The position numbers were made by a program, and so were the translations under genes. Of a stretch of DNA of 35,894 nt, positions 9,037-17,455 are shown one piece after another (the stretch's first letter is position 1; every line of letters begins with the position of its first letter). This DNA is from an uncultured Massilia sp. (GTDB lineage: Bacteria > Pseudomonadota > Gammaproteobacteria > Burkholderiales > Burkholderiaceae). The DNA lies in assembly GCA_946886065.1 (NCBI GenBank), contig CAMPHU010000020.1:1-35894 (forward strand). Direction: 5' to 3'. Under the pieces are notes generated by a model. That model worked only from the letters and a program-made list of their open reading frames with translations, was not told where the DNA came from and did not search any database.

Positions 9037-10470
9037 TCATTTGCCGCTCACCTGGGCCAGGTCGCAGCGCGACTTGCTGCCTTCGACCGTGCAGCGGTTG
9101 CGGCGCTGGCCATGGCGGTCCCATACCCCGACTTCCCAGCTGGCCGCCCCAAGGCGCTCCAGGGTCATGAAGCCGAAGCCGTCGACCCAGGAGCTGAAGT
9201 GCTCGACGACCGCGCCGGGCGCCGGTTCGCTCCCCGGCGGGATCGCCGCCGGGAGCGGCACCGTGTCCTCGGCGGTCCCGGAAAAGCCGCTGACCAGCTG
9301 GGTCGGATGGCGGCTGGAGAAGCTGAGCTGCTCCCACAGGTGCACGTGCCCCGACAGCAGCATGGCGATCGAGGGCGGCAGATAGCCCTTGTCCATGTCG
9401 CCGAACGCGTCCAGCAGGCCCTTGTCGCCGCCGAACAGGCTCAGCTTGCCGGTCTTCGCATCCTGGTTGGCGCCGAAGGCGAACAGCGGATGGTGGTCGA
9501 CCCCGATGTTGTAGGAGGCGCCGCTCGCAAATCGCGCGATCGCGCGCCAGGTGTCGCGGTAGCGTGCGCGGCGCGGATCGCTTTCCGGCAGGCCGCGCCA
9601 GTTGGTGTTGGAGGTATCGAACACGATCAGCTGGGCGTCGCCGCCGAGCGGCACCGCATAGGGTTCCGCATGGTCGGCGACCGCGTCTCCGGCCGGCAGG
9701 TCGCAGTTGCGCTGCGCCAGGTAGGGCTGCGGGTCGAGGTAGCGCCACCAGCCCTGGCCGGCGCGCGCGCAGGACTCGTGGTTCCCGCGCGTCATGACCC
9801 AGGGCGCGGCGCGCAGCAGGGCCGCGCCGGGAGCGAAGAAGTCGGCCCGCCAGGCGTCCCAGCCATAGCCCCAGGGACTGCCGGCGCAGCCGGGGCGCCC
9901 TGCCGGGCACGGGTCTTCGCGGTAGTGGTAGTCGCCCACGTGTACCACCAGCTCGGGCTTCCAGGCCGCGGCAGCCGCCGCCACCCGGGCGAAGGGATAG
10001 CTGTCGGGGTCGTTGCAGTCCTGGACGGTCTGCTTCTTGATGCGGCAGCCGGTATCGCCCAGCACGACCAGCCGGCGCGGCGCGGCGACCGGGAGCGCCA
10101 GCTGCTGGCCGCGGACGCTGGCCGAGCGCGTCCCGGCCGGCAGTGCCAGCTCGCAGGTCAGCACCGCGCTGTTCGGGGCGCCGGCCAGGGCCGGATCGGC
10201 GCCGGGACGCACGGGGATGGCGCCGTATGGCACCCGCACGGCCATTGGCGTGGCGCGGCCGTCGACGAGCATCACGGGACAGCTGCGCTCGCGCGTGACC
10301 AGGCGTGCGTGCGCGGCGCCGCCCGCGCCCAGCACCACGAAGGCCGGCGTCTCCGCGGACGCGTCGCCGGCAGGCCGCGAGGGGCCGGTGGCGCAGCCGG
10401 CGGAGAACACGCAGGCCAGCAGGGCCGCCGTGCGCGCAATGAAAGGCGAGTGAATGGTTCGGTTTTGCAT
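9037..10470 (-). CDS. Exported metallophosphoesterase, purple acid phosphatase-like
   Basis: This is a 477-residue secreted phosphoesterase. The N-terminus (MQNRTIHSPFIARTAALLACVFSAGC) is a signal peptide; Cys26 (SAGC) or Cys20 (LLAC) could be lipidated, although neither is a perfect lipobox. The five blocks of dinuclear-metal purple acid phosphatases appear in order: GDTG (about 138), GDYHY, GNHES, VDHHP and GHVH. That signature predicts an Fe/Zn or Fe/Mn centre and hydrolysis of a phosphomonoester or phosphodiester. A preceding domain of about 110 residues resembles no family I can name. The gene is monocistronic: the ZIP gene is divergent, the marR-type gene is convergent, and a terminator follows. 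The substrate is unknown. Confidence 0.85.
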   Translation of the reverse strand: MQNRTIHSPFIARTAALLACVFSAGCATGPSRPAGDASAETPAFVVLGAGGAAHARLVTRERSCPVMLVDGRATPMAVRVPYGAIPVRPGADPALAGAPNSAVLTCELALPAGTRSASVRGQQLALPVAAPRRLVVLGDTGCRIKKQTVQDCNDPDSYPFARVAAAAAAWKPELVVHVGDYHYREDPCPAGRPGCAGSPWGYGWDAWRADFFAPGAALLRAAPWVMTRGNHESCARAGQGWWRYLDPQPYLAQRNCDLPAGDAVADHAEPYAVPLGGDAQLIVFDTSNTNWRGLPESDPRRARYRDTWRAIARFASGASYNIGVDHHPLFAFGANQDAKTGKLSLFGGDKGLLDAFGDMDKGYLPPSIAMLLSGHVHLWEQLSFSSRHPTQLVSGFSGTAEDTVPLPAAIPPGSEPAPGAVVEHFSSWVDGFGFMTLERLGAASWEVGVWDRHGQRRNRCTVEGSKSRCDLAQVSGK

Positions 10471-10585
10471 AGACCGCCATTGTGCCTGATCGGCGGCCCG
10501 GGCGTCACGGCCCCGGCCGAGGCGTACGGCCGGGATGCGTCCCTTTGGCTATCATGGGGCCATAGAAGAGACGGGGGTGGCAGCG

Positions 10586-11350
10586 ATGGAGGGTGTGCCG
10601 GACTGGCTGCAGGCTGGATGCTGGGGACTGCTGGCGGGCGGCGCCCTGCTGCTGGGCGCCCTGGCCGGCTACCGCTTCGCCATCCCGCAGCGGCTGACGG
10701 CGGCCATCATGGCCTTCGGCAGCGGGGTCCTGATCTCGGCCCTGTCGTTCGAGCTGATGGACGAGGCCTACGACACCGACGGCCTGGCGTCCTGCGCGGT
10801 GGGCTTCCTGTCGGGCGCCGCCCTGTTTACCCTGGCGAACTGGCTGCTGGCGCGCCAGGGTGCCCGCCACCGCAAGCGCTCCGGCGGGCGCCAGCCGAGC
10901 GAAGCCCAGGACAGCGGCAGTGGCATGGCGATCGCCATCGGCGCCCTGCTCGACGGGATTCCGGAATCGATCGTGATCGGCCTGTCCATGCTGGGCGGCA
11001 ATGGCGTCAGCCTGGTGGCGGTGGGCGCGATCTTCCTGTCGAATATCCCCGAGGGCTTGTCGAGCGCCGCCGGCATGAAGCGCGCGGGCCGCTCGCCGCA
11101 CTACATCTTCGGCATCTGGGGCGGCATCGCCGTGCTGTCGGGGATCGCGGCGCTGGCCGGCTACACCGTGTTCCGCACCTCGCCGCCGGAAGTCGTGGCG
11201 GCCACCATGGCGGTGGCGGCGGGCGCCGTGCTGGCCATGCTGGTGGATACGATGATTCCCGAGGCCTTCGAGGAGACCCACGATTTCGCCGGCCTGATCA
11301 CGGTGCTGGGCTTCCTCGCCGCTTTCGCGCTCAGCAAGAGCGGACTGTAG
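10586..11350 (+). CDS. ZIP-family metal transporter with altered metal motifs
   Basis: This 254-residue inner-membrane protein has about eight hydrophobic segments and ZIP-family layout. ATG 10586 was chosen because ACGGGGGTGG lies just upstream and the protein then begins with a short soluble end before helix 1; an in-frame ATG at 10535 has no ribosome site. The two signature helices read DGIPESIVIG (where HNxPEG is usual) and SNIPEGLSSA, so the first-site His and Asn and the Glu-Gly pair are partly replaced. A short Arg/Ser/Gly-rich cytosolic loop (about 92-108) sits where ZIP proteins have a variable His-rich loop, but contains only one His. Transport of Zn, Fe or Mn is the family role; the changes make specificity and even activity uncertain. 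The gene is convergent with the cytochrome c gene, 2 bases apart. Confidence 0.8.
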   Translation: MEGVPDWLQAGCWGLLAGGALLLGALAGYRFAIPQRLTAAIMAFGSGVLISALSFELMDEAYDTDGLASCAVGFLSGAALFTLANWLLARQGARHRKRSGGRQPSEAQDSGSGMAIAIGALLDGIPESIVIGLSMLGGNGVSLVAVGAIFLSNIPEGLSSAAGMKRAGRSPHYIFGIWGGIAVLSGIAALAGYTVFRTSPPEVVAATMAVAAGAVLAMLVDTMIPEAFEETHDFAGLITVLGFLAAFALSKSGL

Positions 11351-11352
11351 GT

Positions 11353-11739
11353 TCAGCGCGCCGGCTGGGCGCGCAGGTAGGCCAGCAGGTCGGCAATCTG
11401 TTCGTCGTCGCTCAATCCCCAGAAGCGCATCGCATTGCCCGGCACGACCTGCTCCGGATCGCGCAGGAAGGCGGCCAGCCTCGCTTCGTCCCAGGTGAAT
11501 CCGGCCTGCTCCAGCGCCGGCGAATAGGCGTAATCAGGCAGGCCGCCGGCACGGCGGCCCACGATGCCGTTCAGCTCGGGGCCGAAGAGATGGCGGGCGT
11601 CCGGCCCCACCTGGTGGCAGTTGGCGCAGCGCGCGAAGACCTTGCGCCCCGCCTCGACCCGGTCCACGGGCCCGTCCCGGCCGCACCCGGCCGCCAGAAC
11701 GAGGGTCAGGGTCAGGACCAGGCCCGCGGCGCGCTTCAT
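11353..11739 (-). CDS. Small lipoprotein-type cytochrome c
   Basis: This 128-residue class I c-type cytochrome has a signal peptide ending VLAAGC (Cys19, lipobox-like) and one haem site CANCH (Cys38, Cys41, His42). The fold pattern following it (FGPELNGIVGRRAG, YSPAL, PGNAMRF) matches small membrane or periplasmic cytochromes of the c552/c550 type, with Met in PGNAMRF a candidate sixth ligand. Its ATG overlaps the TGA of the regulator gene (ATGA at 11736-11739), so translation is likely coupled. As the last gene of the cyo-surf1-regBA run it may carry electrons in the same respiratory module, although a bo3 quinol oxidase does not need cytochrome c. Confidence 0.85.
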   Translation of the reverse strand: MKRAAGLVLTLTLVLAAGCGRDGPVDRVEAGRKVFARCANCHQVGPDARHLFGPELNGIVGRRAGGLPDYAYSPALEQAGFTWDEARLAAFLRDPEQVVPGNAMRFWGLSDDEQIADLLAYLRAQPAR

Positions 11740-12275
11740 TTCACCCGCTGCTTCTCGAGCTTGCGCGCCAGGGTGCGCCGGTGCATGCCGAGCCGGCGCG
11801 CGGCTTCCGAAATGTTGAAGTCGGTCTCGGCCAGCACCGCATGGATCTTTTCCCACTCCAGGGTCTTGATCGAAGTGGAGCGGTTGGTGACTTCGATGTC
11901 GGTGCTGCCGGCCACGTGGCCGAAGGCGGCCTCGATGTCGTCGGCATCGGAGGGCTTGGCCAGGTACTGGACCGCGCCCAGCTTGATCGCCTCGACCGCC
12001 GTGGCGATGCTGGCGAAGCCGGTCAGCACCACGATCAGCATGTCCGGCTCGTGCTCGTGCAGCAGCTGCACGCAGGACAGGCCGGAGGTATTGCCCTTGA
12101 GCTTGAGGTCGACCACGGCATAGCCGGGCGTGTGCTCCTGCAGGACGGCCGCCGCCTCCTCGTAGCCGCTCGCCACCAGCACCCGGTAGCCGCGCCGCTC
12201 GAAAGAGCGGCTCAGGGTGCGGGCGAAGGCTTCGTCGTCTTCGATGATGAGCAGCAGCGGCTCAGGATTGGACAT
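11736..12275 (-). CDS. regA: RegA/PrrA/RoxR-family redox response regulator
   Basis: This is a 179-residue response regulator of the RegA (PrrA, ActR, RoxR) type that pairs with the adjacent RegB-like kinase. The receiver domain has the acidic pocket (IIEDDEAF, residues 10-17), phosphoacceptor Asp56 (VVDLKLKG) and the conserved Thr and Lys (VLTGFAS, YLAKPS). The C-terminus is a Fis-type helix-turn-helix (ISEAARRLGMHRRTLARKL), the hallmark of this family. It overlaps the kinase gene by 14 bases and the cytochrome c gene by 4 bases. In known systems RegA controls oxidases, cytochromes and carbon or nitrogen metabolism according to quinone redox state; here it probably controls the cyo genes upstream, by inference. 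Confidence 0.92.
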   Translation of the reverse strand: MSNPEPLLLIIEDDEAFARTLSRSFERRGYRVLVASGYEEAAAVLQEHTPGYAVVDLKLKGNTSGLSCVQLLHEHEPDMLIVVLTGFASIATAVEAIKLGAVQYLAKPSDADDIEAAFGHVAGSTDIEVTNRSTSIKTLEWEKIHAVLAETDFNISEAARRLGMHRRTLARKLEKQRVK

Positions 12276-13611
12276 CGTTGTTTTCCTCTTCCAGTTCGAT
12301 TGCCGACAGCGGCAGGCACAGCACCACTTCCGCCCCGCCCTGCGGGCGGTTGCGCGCCGTGACGGTGCCGCCCAGCTTGCGCACCACGTTCACCGCCAGG
12401 AACAGGCCCAGCCCGCCGCCGGGCTTGCCCTTGGTCGACTGGTAGGGCTTGCCCAGCTGGGCCAGCATGCCGGGTGCGAAGCCGGGGCCGCGGTCGACCA
12501 CGGACAGGGTCAGGTTGCGGTCCTCGATACGGGCGTCCATCCCGACCCAGTCGGGCGAGGCTTCGAGGGCGTTGTCGAGCAGGTTGTCGATGGTCTGCTT
12601 GAGCGCCGAGTCCGACGCCACCGGCAGGTCCTCGCGGATGTGGTTATTGTATGCGAAGGCCCGCACCGGACGGCTTTCCCGCCATTGGGCCACCAGGCCG
12701 TCGAGGAAGCCGCGCATGGTGGTGCGCACCGCCGACTCGCCGCGCGCCTCGCCCGCCGACAGCAGGATGCCGCTGACGATGGACTTGCAGCGCTTGAGCT
12801 GGGTCTGCATCTCGGTGATCTCTTCCAGCAGCTCCGGGTTCTTCCTGAACTCCGGCATGCGCTTCCAGTCGCCCAGGATCACGGACACGGTGGCCAGCGG
12901 CGTGCCCAGCTCGTGGGCCGCGCCCGAGGCCAGCAGGCCCATGCGCACGATATGCTCTTCCTCGGCCGCGCGCTGGCGCAGCCCGGCCAGCTGGGCCGCC
13001 TTCTCGCGCAGGTTGTCGGAGATGCGCGAGATGAACATCACCAGCAGCGCCGCGTTCAGCGCGAAGCAGACCAGCAGGCCTTGCACATAGATGCTGGCGA
13101 TGCCGCGCGCATGGTCAAAGGGCAGCGCGAGCGGCTCCGCGTACATGGCCAGGCCGGCCATGCACAGGATGGTGATGAGAACGATCGACCAGGTCCAGGC
13201 CACTTCCAGCAGCACCGCCGAGATGATCACCTGCAGCAGGTAGAGGAAGGCGAAGGGGTTGGTGGTGCCGCCGGAGAGATACAGCAGCACGGTGAGGCTG
13301 GCCACGTCGACCAGCAGGGCCATGAACATCTCGCCGTTCGACACCGGCCGGTGCTCGTGCCAGCGCAGGTGGCTGGCGATATTGAAGGCGATCAGGCAGG
13401 CCAGCACCTGCAGCATGTGCACCAGCGGCAGCTCGATGCGGAAGATCAGGATCGCGGCCGCGATGGTCGTGATCTGGCCGATCACGGCGATCCAGCGCAG
13501 CTCGATCAGCTGCAGCATGTTCTTGTGGCCGGCGGCGAACTCCACGTTCGCGGCGGCGGCCGAGGGCGAACTCTTGCCCGCCTTGGCGAAGAAATCCAGC
13601 GGTGATTGCAT
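12262..13611 (-). CDS. regB: RegB/PrrB/RoxS-family redox-sensing histidine kinase
   Basis: This 449-residue membrane kinase has about six N-terminal transmembrane helices (about 40-200). The ubiquinone-sensing heptapeptide of RegB proteins is intact: GGTTNPF, residues 114-120, between helices 3 and 4. The H box reads GAAHELGTPLATVSV with phosphoacceptor His233. Cys275 (LKRCKSI) lies where RegB carries its redox-active cysteine. The ATPase domain follows (DNLLDNALEASPDW, DRGPGF, GGGLGLFLA). The ATG at 13611 is 15 bases after the surf1 stop. All three features that sense quinone pool and thiol state are therefore present, and the target regulator is encoded immediately downstream. Confidence 0.94.
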   Translation of the reverse strand: MQSPLDFFAKAGKSSPSAAAANVEFAAGHKNMLQLIELRWIAVIGQITTIAAAILIFRIELPLVHMLQVLACLIAFNIASHLRWHEHRPVSNGEMFMALLVDVASLTVLLYLSGGTTNPFAFLYLLQVIISAVLLEVAWTWSIVLITILCMAGLAMYAEPLALPFDHARGIASIYVQGLLVCFALNAALLVMFISRISDNLREKAAQLAGLRQRAAEEEHIVRMGLLASGAAHELGTPLATVSVILGDWKRMPEFRKNPELLEEITEMQTQLKRCKSIVSGILLSAGEARGESAVRTTMRGFLDGLVAQWRESRPVRAFAYNNHIREDLPVASDSALKQTIDNLLDNALEASPDWVGMDARIEDRNLTLSVVDRGPGFAPGMLAQLGKPYQSTKGKPGGGLGLFLAVNVVRKLGGTVTARNRPQGGAEVVLCLPLSAIELEEENNDVQS

Positions 13612-13626
13612 CAGGCCTGGTCCCGT

Positions 13627-14421
13627 TCAGTCGTCGGTGGTGGTCGAACCGTAGCGGCCGGCCCACCACAGGGCGCCGGCCACCATCAGGGCCAGAGCAT
13701 ACCAAGTGAGCGCATAAACGAGGTGGTTATTTTGGAAGGAAATGACGGTCAGGCCGCCGACCGCGCGCTCAGGGGCGGCTTGCGGGTCCTGGTCCTTGCC
13801 CGCGTCGACAAAGTACGGCGCGACATGCGCCAGCCCGCGCGCGGCGCCGATGGCCGCCACGTCGCGCGAGTACCAGCGGTTGCCGGCAGGGTCGTTATCG
13901 CGCAGGAAGCCGCCGCCCGGCTCGTTGATGCGCAGCAGGCCGGTGACGGTGACCGCCTCGCCCGGCGTGGCGCAGGCAGCGGCGGAAGCCCGGCGTGCCG
14001 GATAGCGCCCTGCCCGGTTTTCGGCGGCCGGAATGAAGCCGCGGTTGATGAAGACGAGTTGGCCCTCGGCCGTGCAGAGCGGCGTGAGCAGCCAGAACCC
14101 CGCGCCGAGGCTCGATAGCGCCTGGACCGGAGTGGTGAATTCGTAGAGGTAGTGCCCGGACAGCTGGACGCGCCGGTATTCGTGGGAGTCTTTTGTGACC
14201 CGCGCCCATTGCGCCGCCGGTGGCGCCGCAACGGGGGCAGCGTGCACGCGCGCATTCACGCGTGCGATCAGGTCCAGTTTCCACTGCAGGCGTACTAGCT
14301 GCCAGGTCCCCAGGCCTGCGAACAGCACGATCAGGAGCACGCCCAGCACCGCCAGCAGACGCCGCGCGAGCGCGGAGCGTGGCTGTGGGTTGGATGCCGC
14401 CTGATCGTGCCCGGACTGCAT
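13627..14421 (-). CDS. SURF1-family oxidase assembly protein
   Basis: This 264-residue inner-membrane protein has the SURF1 layout: an N-terminal helix (about 20-40) leading to GTWQLVRLQWKLDLI, a large periplasmic domain with GFWLLTPL and INRGFIP, and a C-terminal helix (about 236-256). SURF1 proteins help insert haem into the catalytic subunit of haem-copper oxidases. Its ATG overlaps the cyoD stop by one base. Some alphaproteobacteria have a SURF1 copy dedicated to quinol oxidase (Surf1q of Paracoccus), and the position here suggests the same specialisation. Confidence 0.9.
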   Translation of the reverse strand: MQSGHDQAASNPQPRSALARRLLAVLGVLLIVLFAGLGTWQLVRLQWKLDLIARVNARVHAAPVAAPPAAQWARVTKDSHEYRRVQLSGHYLYEFTTPVQALSSLGAGFWLLTPLCTAEGQLVFINRGFIPAAENRAGRYPARRASAAACATPGEAVTVTGLLRINEPGGGFLRDNDPAGNRWYSRDVAAIGAARGLAHVAPYFVDAGKDQDPQAAPERAVGGLTVISFQNNHLVYALTWYALALMVAGALWWAGRYGSTTTDD

Positions 14422-14822
14422 TACGGCATGTCGTGGGTGCCGTGGACGGTGTCGCTCGCGCCACCCATCGCCGGCATCATGTTGGCGTTCATGTGGTACA
14501 TGACCCAGATCGAGCCCGAGAGCACGATCACCAGCAGGATGATGGTGAGGATCAGCGCCATCATGTTCCAGCCGTCCTCCGACTTGGCGTTCAGGTGCAG
14601 GAAGTAGATCATCTGGACGACCAGCTGCACGGCGGCGAAGCCGAGGATCACGAAACGCGTCGTGTCCGGCGGCAGGACATTGCCCATCACCAGCCAGAAC
14701 GGGATCGCGGTCAGGATCAGCGACAGCGCGAAGCCGATCGCGTAATCCTTGGCGCTGTAGTGGGTCACGTAGCCGCCATGGTGGCCGTGGTCGTGGCCGT
14801 GATCGTGATTGTGGTCGCTCAT
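14421..14822 (-). CDS. cyoD: Cytochrome bo3 ubiquinol oxidase subunit IV
   Basis: This 133-residue subunit has three transmembrane helices (about 33-51, 61-80 and 91-112) and the CyoD pattern KDYAIGFALSLILTAIPF, MIYFLHLN and WNMMALILT. ATG 14822 was chosen because it gives the His/Asp-rich start [15 protein letters not shown] followed by helix 1, and because it overlaps the cyoC stop (ATGA); the reading frame extends further upstream into cyoC without a ribosome site. The His-rich N-terminus is longer than in E. coli CyoD and might bind metal. CyoD assists copper binding and assembly of subunit I. Confidence 0.93.
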   Translation of the reverse strand: MSDHNHDHGHDHGHHGGYVTHYSAKDYAIGFALSLILTAIPFWLVMGNVLPPDTTRFVILGFAAVQLVVQMIYFLHLNAKSEDGWNMMALILTIILLVIVLSGSIWVMYHMNANMMPAMGGASDTVHGTHDMP

Positions 14823-15457
14823 GGCAGGACTCCCATCAGGTAGACAAAGGTAAACACGAAGATCCAGACCACGTCCAGGAAGTGCCAGAACAGCGACAGG
14901 CACTGCAGGCGGCGGAAGTTCTCGGCGCCCAGGCCGTGCTTCTTGATCTGGACGATCAGGGTGACCAGCCAGACGGTGCCGAACAGCACGTGCAGGCCGT
15001 GGGTACCGACCAGCGAGAAGAACGCGGTCAGGAAGCCGCTGCGCGACGGGCCCGCGCCTTCATGGATCAGGTGGAAGAACTCGTACAGTTCCAGCGACAG
15101 GAAGGCCGCGCCCAGCAGGCCGGTGACGGCCATCCAGCCGATGGTCGCGCCGGCCTTCTTGGCCTGCGCGGAGATCATCGCGAAACCGAAGGTGATCGAC
15201 GACAGCAGCAGGAAGCCGGTGTTCACGGCGATCAGCGACAGGTCGAACAGTTCGGCGCCGGTCGGACCGCCGGCGTAGTTACGGCCCAGCACCGCATAGG
15301 TGGCGAACAGGGACGCGAAGATGAGGCAGTCGCTCATCAGGTAAATCCAGAATCCCAGCAGGGTGCCGTTCTCCGGATGGTGCTCGCGCACCAGATAGCG
15401 CGCGGTCACCTGGTCGGCGCTCAGGGCGCCGGTCATGGTTGCATTGGTGTTAGACAT
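14819..15457 (-). CDS. cyoC: Cytochrome bo3 ubiquinol oxidase subunit III
   Basis: This 212-residue, five-helix subunit III shows the CyoC signatures [23 protein letters not shown] near the start and [18 protein letters not shown] plus [22 protein letters not shown] near the end. It stabilises the oxidase and its proton uptake. It overlaps cyoB by 8 bases and cyoD by 4 bases, which indicates tight co-translation. Confidence 0.95.
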   Translation of the reverse strand: MSNTNATMTGALSADQVTARYLVREHHPENGTLLGFWIYLMSDCLIFASLFATYAVLGRNYAGGPTGAELFDLSLIAVNTGFLLLSSITFGFAMISAQAKKAGATIGWMAVTGLLGAAFLSLELYEFFHLIHEGAGPSRSGFLTAFFSLVGTHGLHVLFGTVWLVTLIVQIKKHGLGAENFRRLQCLSLFWHFLDVVWIFVFTFVYLMGVLP

Positions 15458-17453
15458 GGCTTTCCAGCAAACGGGTATGTGCTTCCTCGGTACGGGTCAC
15501 TTCTTCCGCCGAGATGTAGTAATCGCGCTTGTAGTTGAAGGTGTGGATGATGATCGCGGCCATCATGGCGGCAAAGGCGGCGCCGACCAGCAGCCACATA
15601 TGCCAGATCACGCCGAAGCCGACGACCATCGAGATCGCCGAGATGCCGAAGCCGGCCCAGGTGTTCCTGGGCATGTGGATCGCCACGAAGTCCTTCAGCG
15701 GACGCTGGTAGCCGTTCTTCTTCATGTCGGCGAAGGTGTCGTTGTCGTGCACCACCGGCGTGAACGCGAAGTTGTAGTCGGCCGGCGGCGAGGTGGTCGA
15801 CCATTCCAGGGTACGGCCGTCCCACGGGTCGCCGGTCACGTCGCGCAGCGACTTGCGGTCCTTCCAGGTGAAGAAGATCTGCAGCAGCAGCGCGCCGATG
15901 CCGCCGGCGATCATCAGGGTGCCGAACAGCGACACCTGGAACAGCCACTGCACCGAGGTGTCCTCGAAGTGGCTCACGCGGCGGGTATAGCCCATGAAGC
16001 CGAGGATGTACGGCGGGGTGAAGGCGACCCAGAAGCCGATCGACCACAGCCAGAACGAGACCTTGCCCCAGAACTGGTTCAGCTTGACGCCGAACATCTT
16101 CGGCGCCCAGTAGTTGAAGCCGGCGAACAGGCCGAACACGACGCCGCCGATGATCACGTTGTGGAAGTGGGCGATCAGGAACAGTGAATTGTGCAGCACG
16201 AAGTCGGCCGCCGGGATCGCCAGCATCACGCCGGTCATGCCGCCGATCACGAAGGTCAGCATGAAGGACACGGTCCACATCATCGGCAGTTCGAAGCGGA
16301 TGCGGCCGCGGTACATCGTGAACAGCCAGTTGAAGATCTTGGCGCCGGTCGGGATCGAAATGATCATCGTGGTGATGCCGAAGAAGGAGTTCACGCTCGC
16401 GCCGCTGCCCATGGTGAAGAAGTGGTGCAGCCACACCAGGTAGGACAGGATCATGATCACGACGGTCGCGTACACCATCGAGGTGTAGCCGAACAGGCGC
16501 TTGCCGCAGAAGGTCGACACGACTTCCGAGAAGATGCCGAAGGCCGGCAGGATCAGGATGTAGACCTCGGGGTGGCCCCAGATCCAGATCAGGTTCACGT
16601 ACATCATGGCGTTGCCGCCGCGGTCGTTGGTGAAGAAGGCGGTGTCGAACAGGCGGTCCATGCCCAGCATGGCCAGCACGGCGGTCAGGATCGGGAAGGA
16701 CATCACGATCAGGATGTTGGTGCACAGCGAGGTCCAGACGAAGACAGGCATCTTCATCAGGCCCATGCCCGGCGCGCGCATCTTGACGATGGTGACGATC
16801 AGGTTGACGCCGGACAGCAAGGTGCCGACGCCGGCGATCTGCAGCGACCAGATGTAGTAGTCCACGCCCACGCCGGGGCTGGCGAGGATGCCCGACAGCG
16901 GCGGATAGGCCAGCCAGCCGGTACGCGCGAATTCACCCACGAACAGCGAGGCCATCACCAGCACGGCGCCCATGGTGGTCATCCAGAACGAGAAGTTGTT
17001 CAGGAACGGGAAGGCCACGTCGCGCGCGCCGATCTGCAGCGGCACCACGTAGTTCATCAGGCCCGTCACCAGCGGCATCGCCACGAAGAAGATCATGATC
17101 ACGCCGTGGGCGGTGAAGATCTGGTCGTAGTGGTCCGGCGGCAGGAAGCCGTGGTTGGAGCCGAAGGCGAACGCCTGCTGGGCGCGCATCATCAGCGCGT
17201 CGGCGAAGCCGCGCAGCAGCATCACCAGGCCGAGGATCATGTACATGATGCCGATTTTCTTGTGGTCGATACTGGTGATCCAGTCGCGCCACAAGCTGCC
17301 CCACAGGCGGAAGTAGGAGATCAGGCCGAGCAGGGCCAGACCGCCCACGATGACGCCGGCGAAGGTAGCGATCAGGATCGGCTCGTGGAAGGGAATCGCG
17401 TCCCAGGTGAGCCGACCGAAGATAAGCTTCGTCAAGTCGAATGAGTCTTGCAT
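15450..17453 (-). CDS. cyoB: Cytochrome bo3 ubiquinol oxidase subunit I
   Basis: This 667-residue catalytic subunit reduces oxygen to water and pumps protons. Haem-copper hallmarks are all visible: the low-spin haem His in [11 protein letters not shown], the CuB His-Tyr crosslink motif [12 protein letters not shown], the paired CuB histidines in VWLHHFF, and HFHNV for high-spin and low-spin haem ligation. The length and the two extra helices compared with short A1 oxidases match E. coli CyoB (663 residues). The gene starts two bases after cyoA. No haem O synthase gene (cyoE) is in the window, so haem O must come from elsewhere. Confidence 0.97.
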   Translation of the reverse strand: MQDSFDLTKLIFGRLTWDAIPFHEPILIATFAGVIVGGLALLGLISYFRLWGSLWRDWITSIDHKKIGIMYMILGLVMLLRGFADALMMRAQQAFAFGSNHGFLPPDHYDQIFTAHGVIMIFFVAMPLVTGLMNYVVPLQIGARDVAFPFLNNFSFWMTTMGAVLVMASLFVGEFARTGWLAYPPLSGILASPGVGVDYYIWSLQIAGVGTLLSGVNLIVTIVKMRAPGMGLMKMPVFVWTSLCTNILIVMSFPILTAVLAMLGMDRLFDTAFFTNDRGGNAMMYVNLIWIWGHPEVYILILPAFGIFSEVVSTFCGKRLFGYTSMVYATVVIMILSYLVWLHHFFTMGSGASVNSFFGITTMIISIPTGAKIFNWLFTMYRGRIRFELPMMWTVSFMLTFVIGGMTGVMLAIPAADFVLHNSLFLIAHFHNVIIGGVVFGLFAGFNYWAPKMFGVKLNQFWGKVSFWLWSIGFWVAFTPPYILGFMGYTRRVSHFEDTSVQWLFQVSLFGTLMIAGGIGALLLQIFFTWKDRKSLRDVTGDPWDGRTLEWSTTSPPADYNFAFTPVVHDNDTFADMKKNGYQRPLKDFVAIHMPRNTWAGFGISAISMVVGFGVIWHMWLLVGAAFAAMMAAIIIHTFNYKRDYYISAEEVTRTEEAHTRLLESHV

Positions 17454-17455
17454 GG

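Noticed and set aside
9001..12123. Frame of about 1,040 codons on the plus strand
   Set aside because: It lies antisense to the phosphoesterase, cytochrome c and regA genes and out of frame with the ZIP gene, all of which have clear family motifs.
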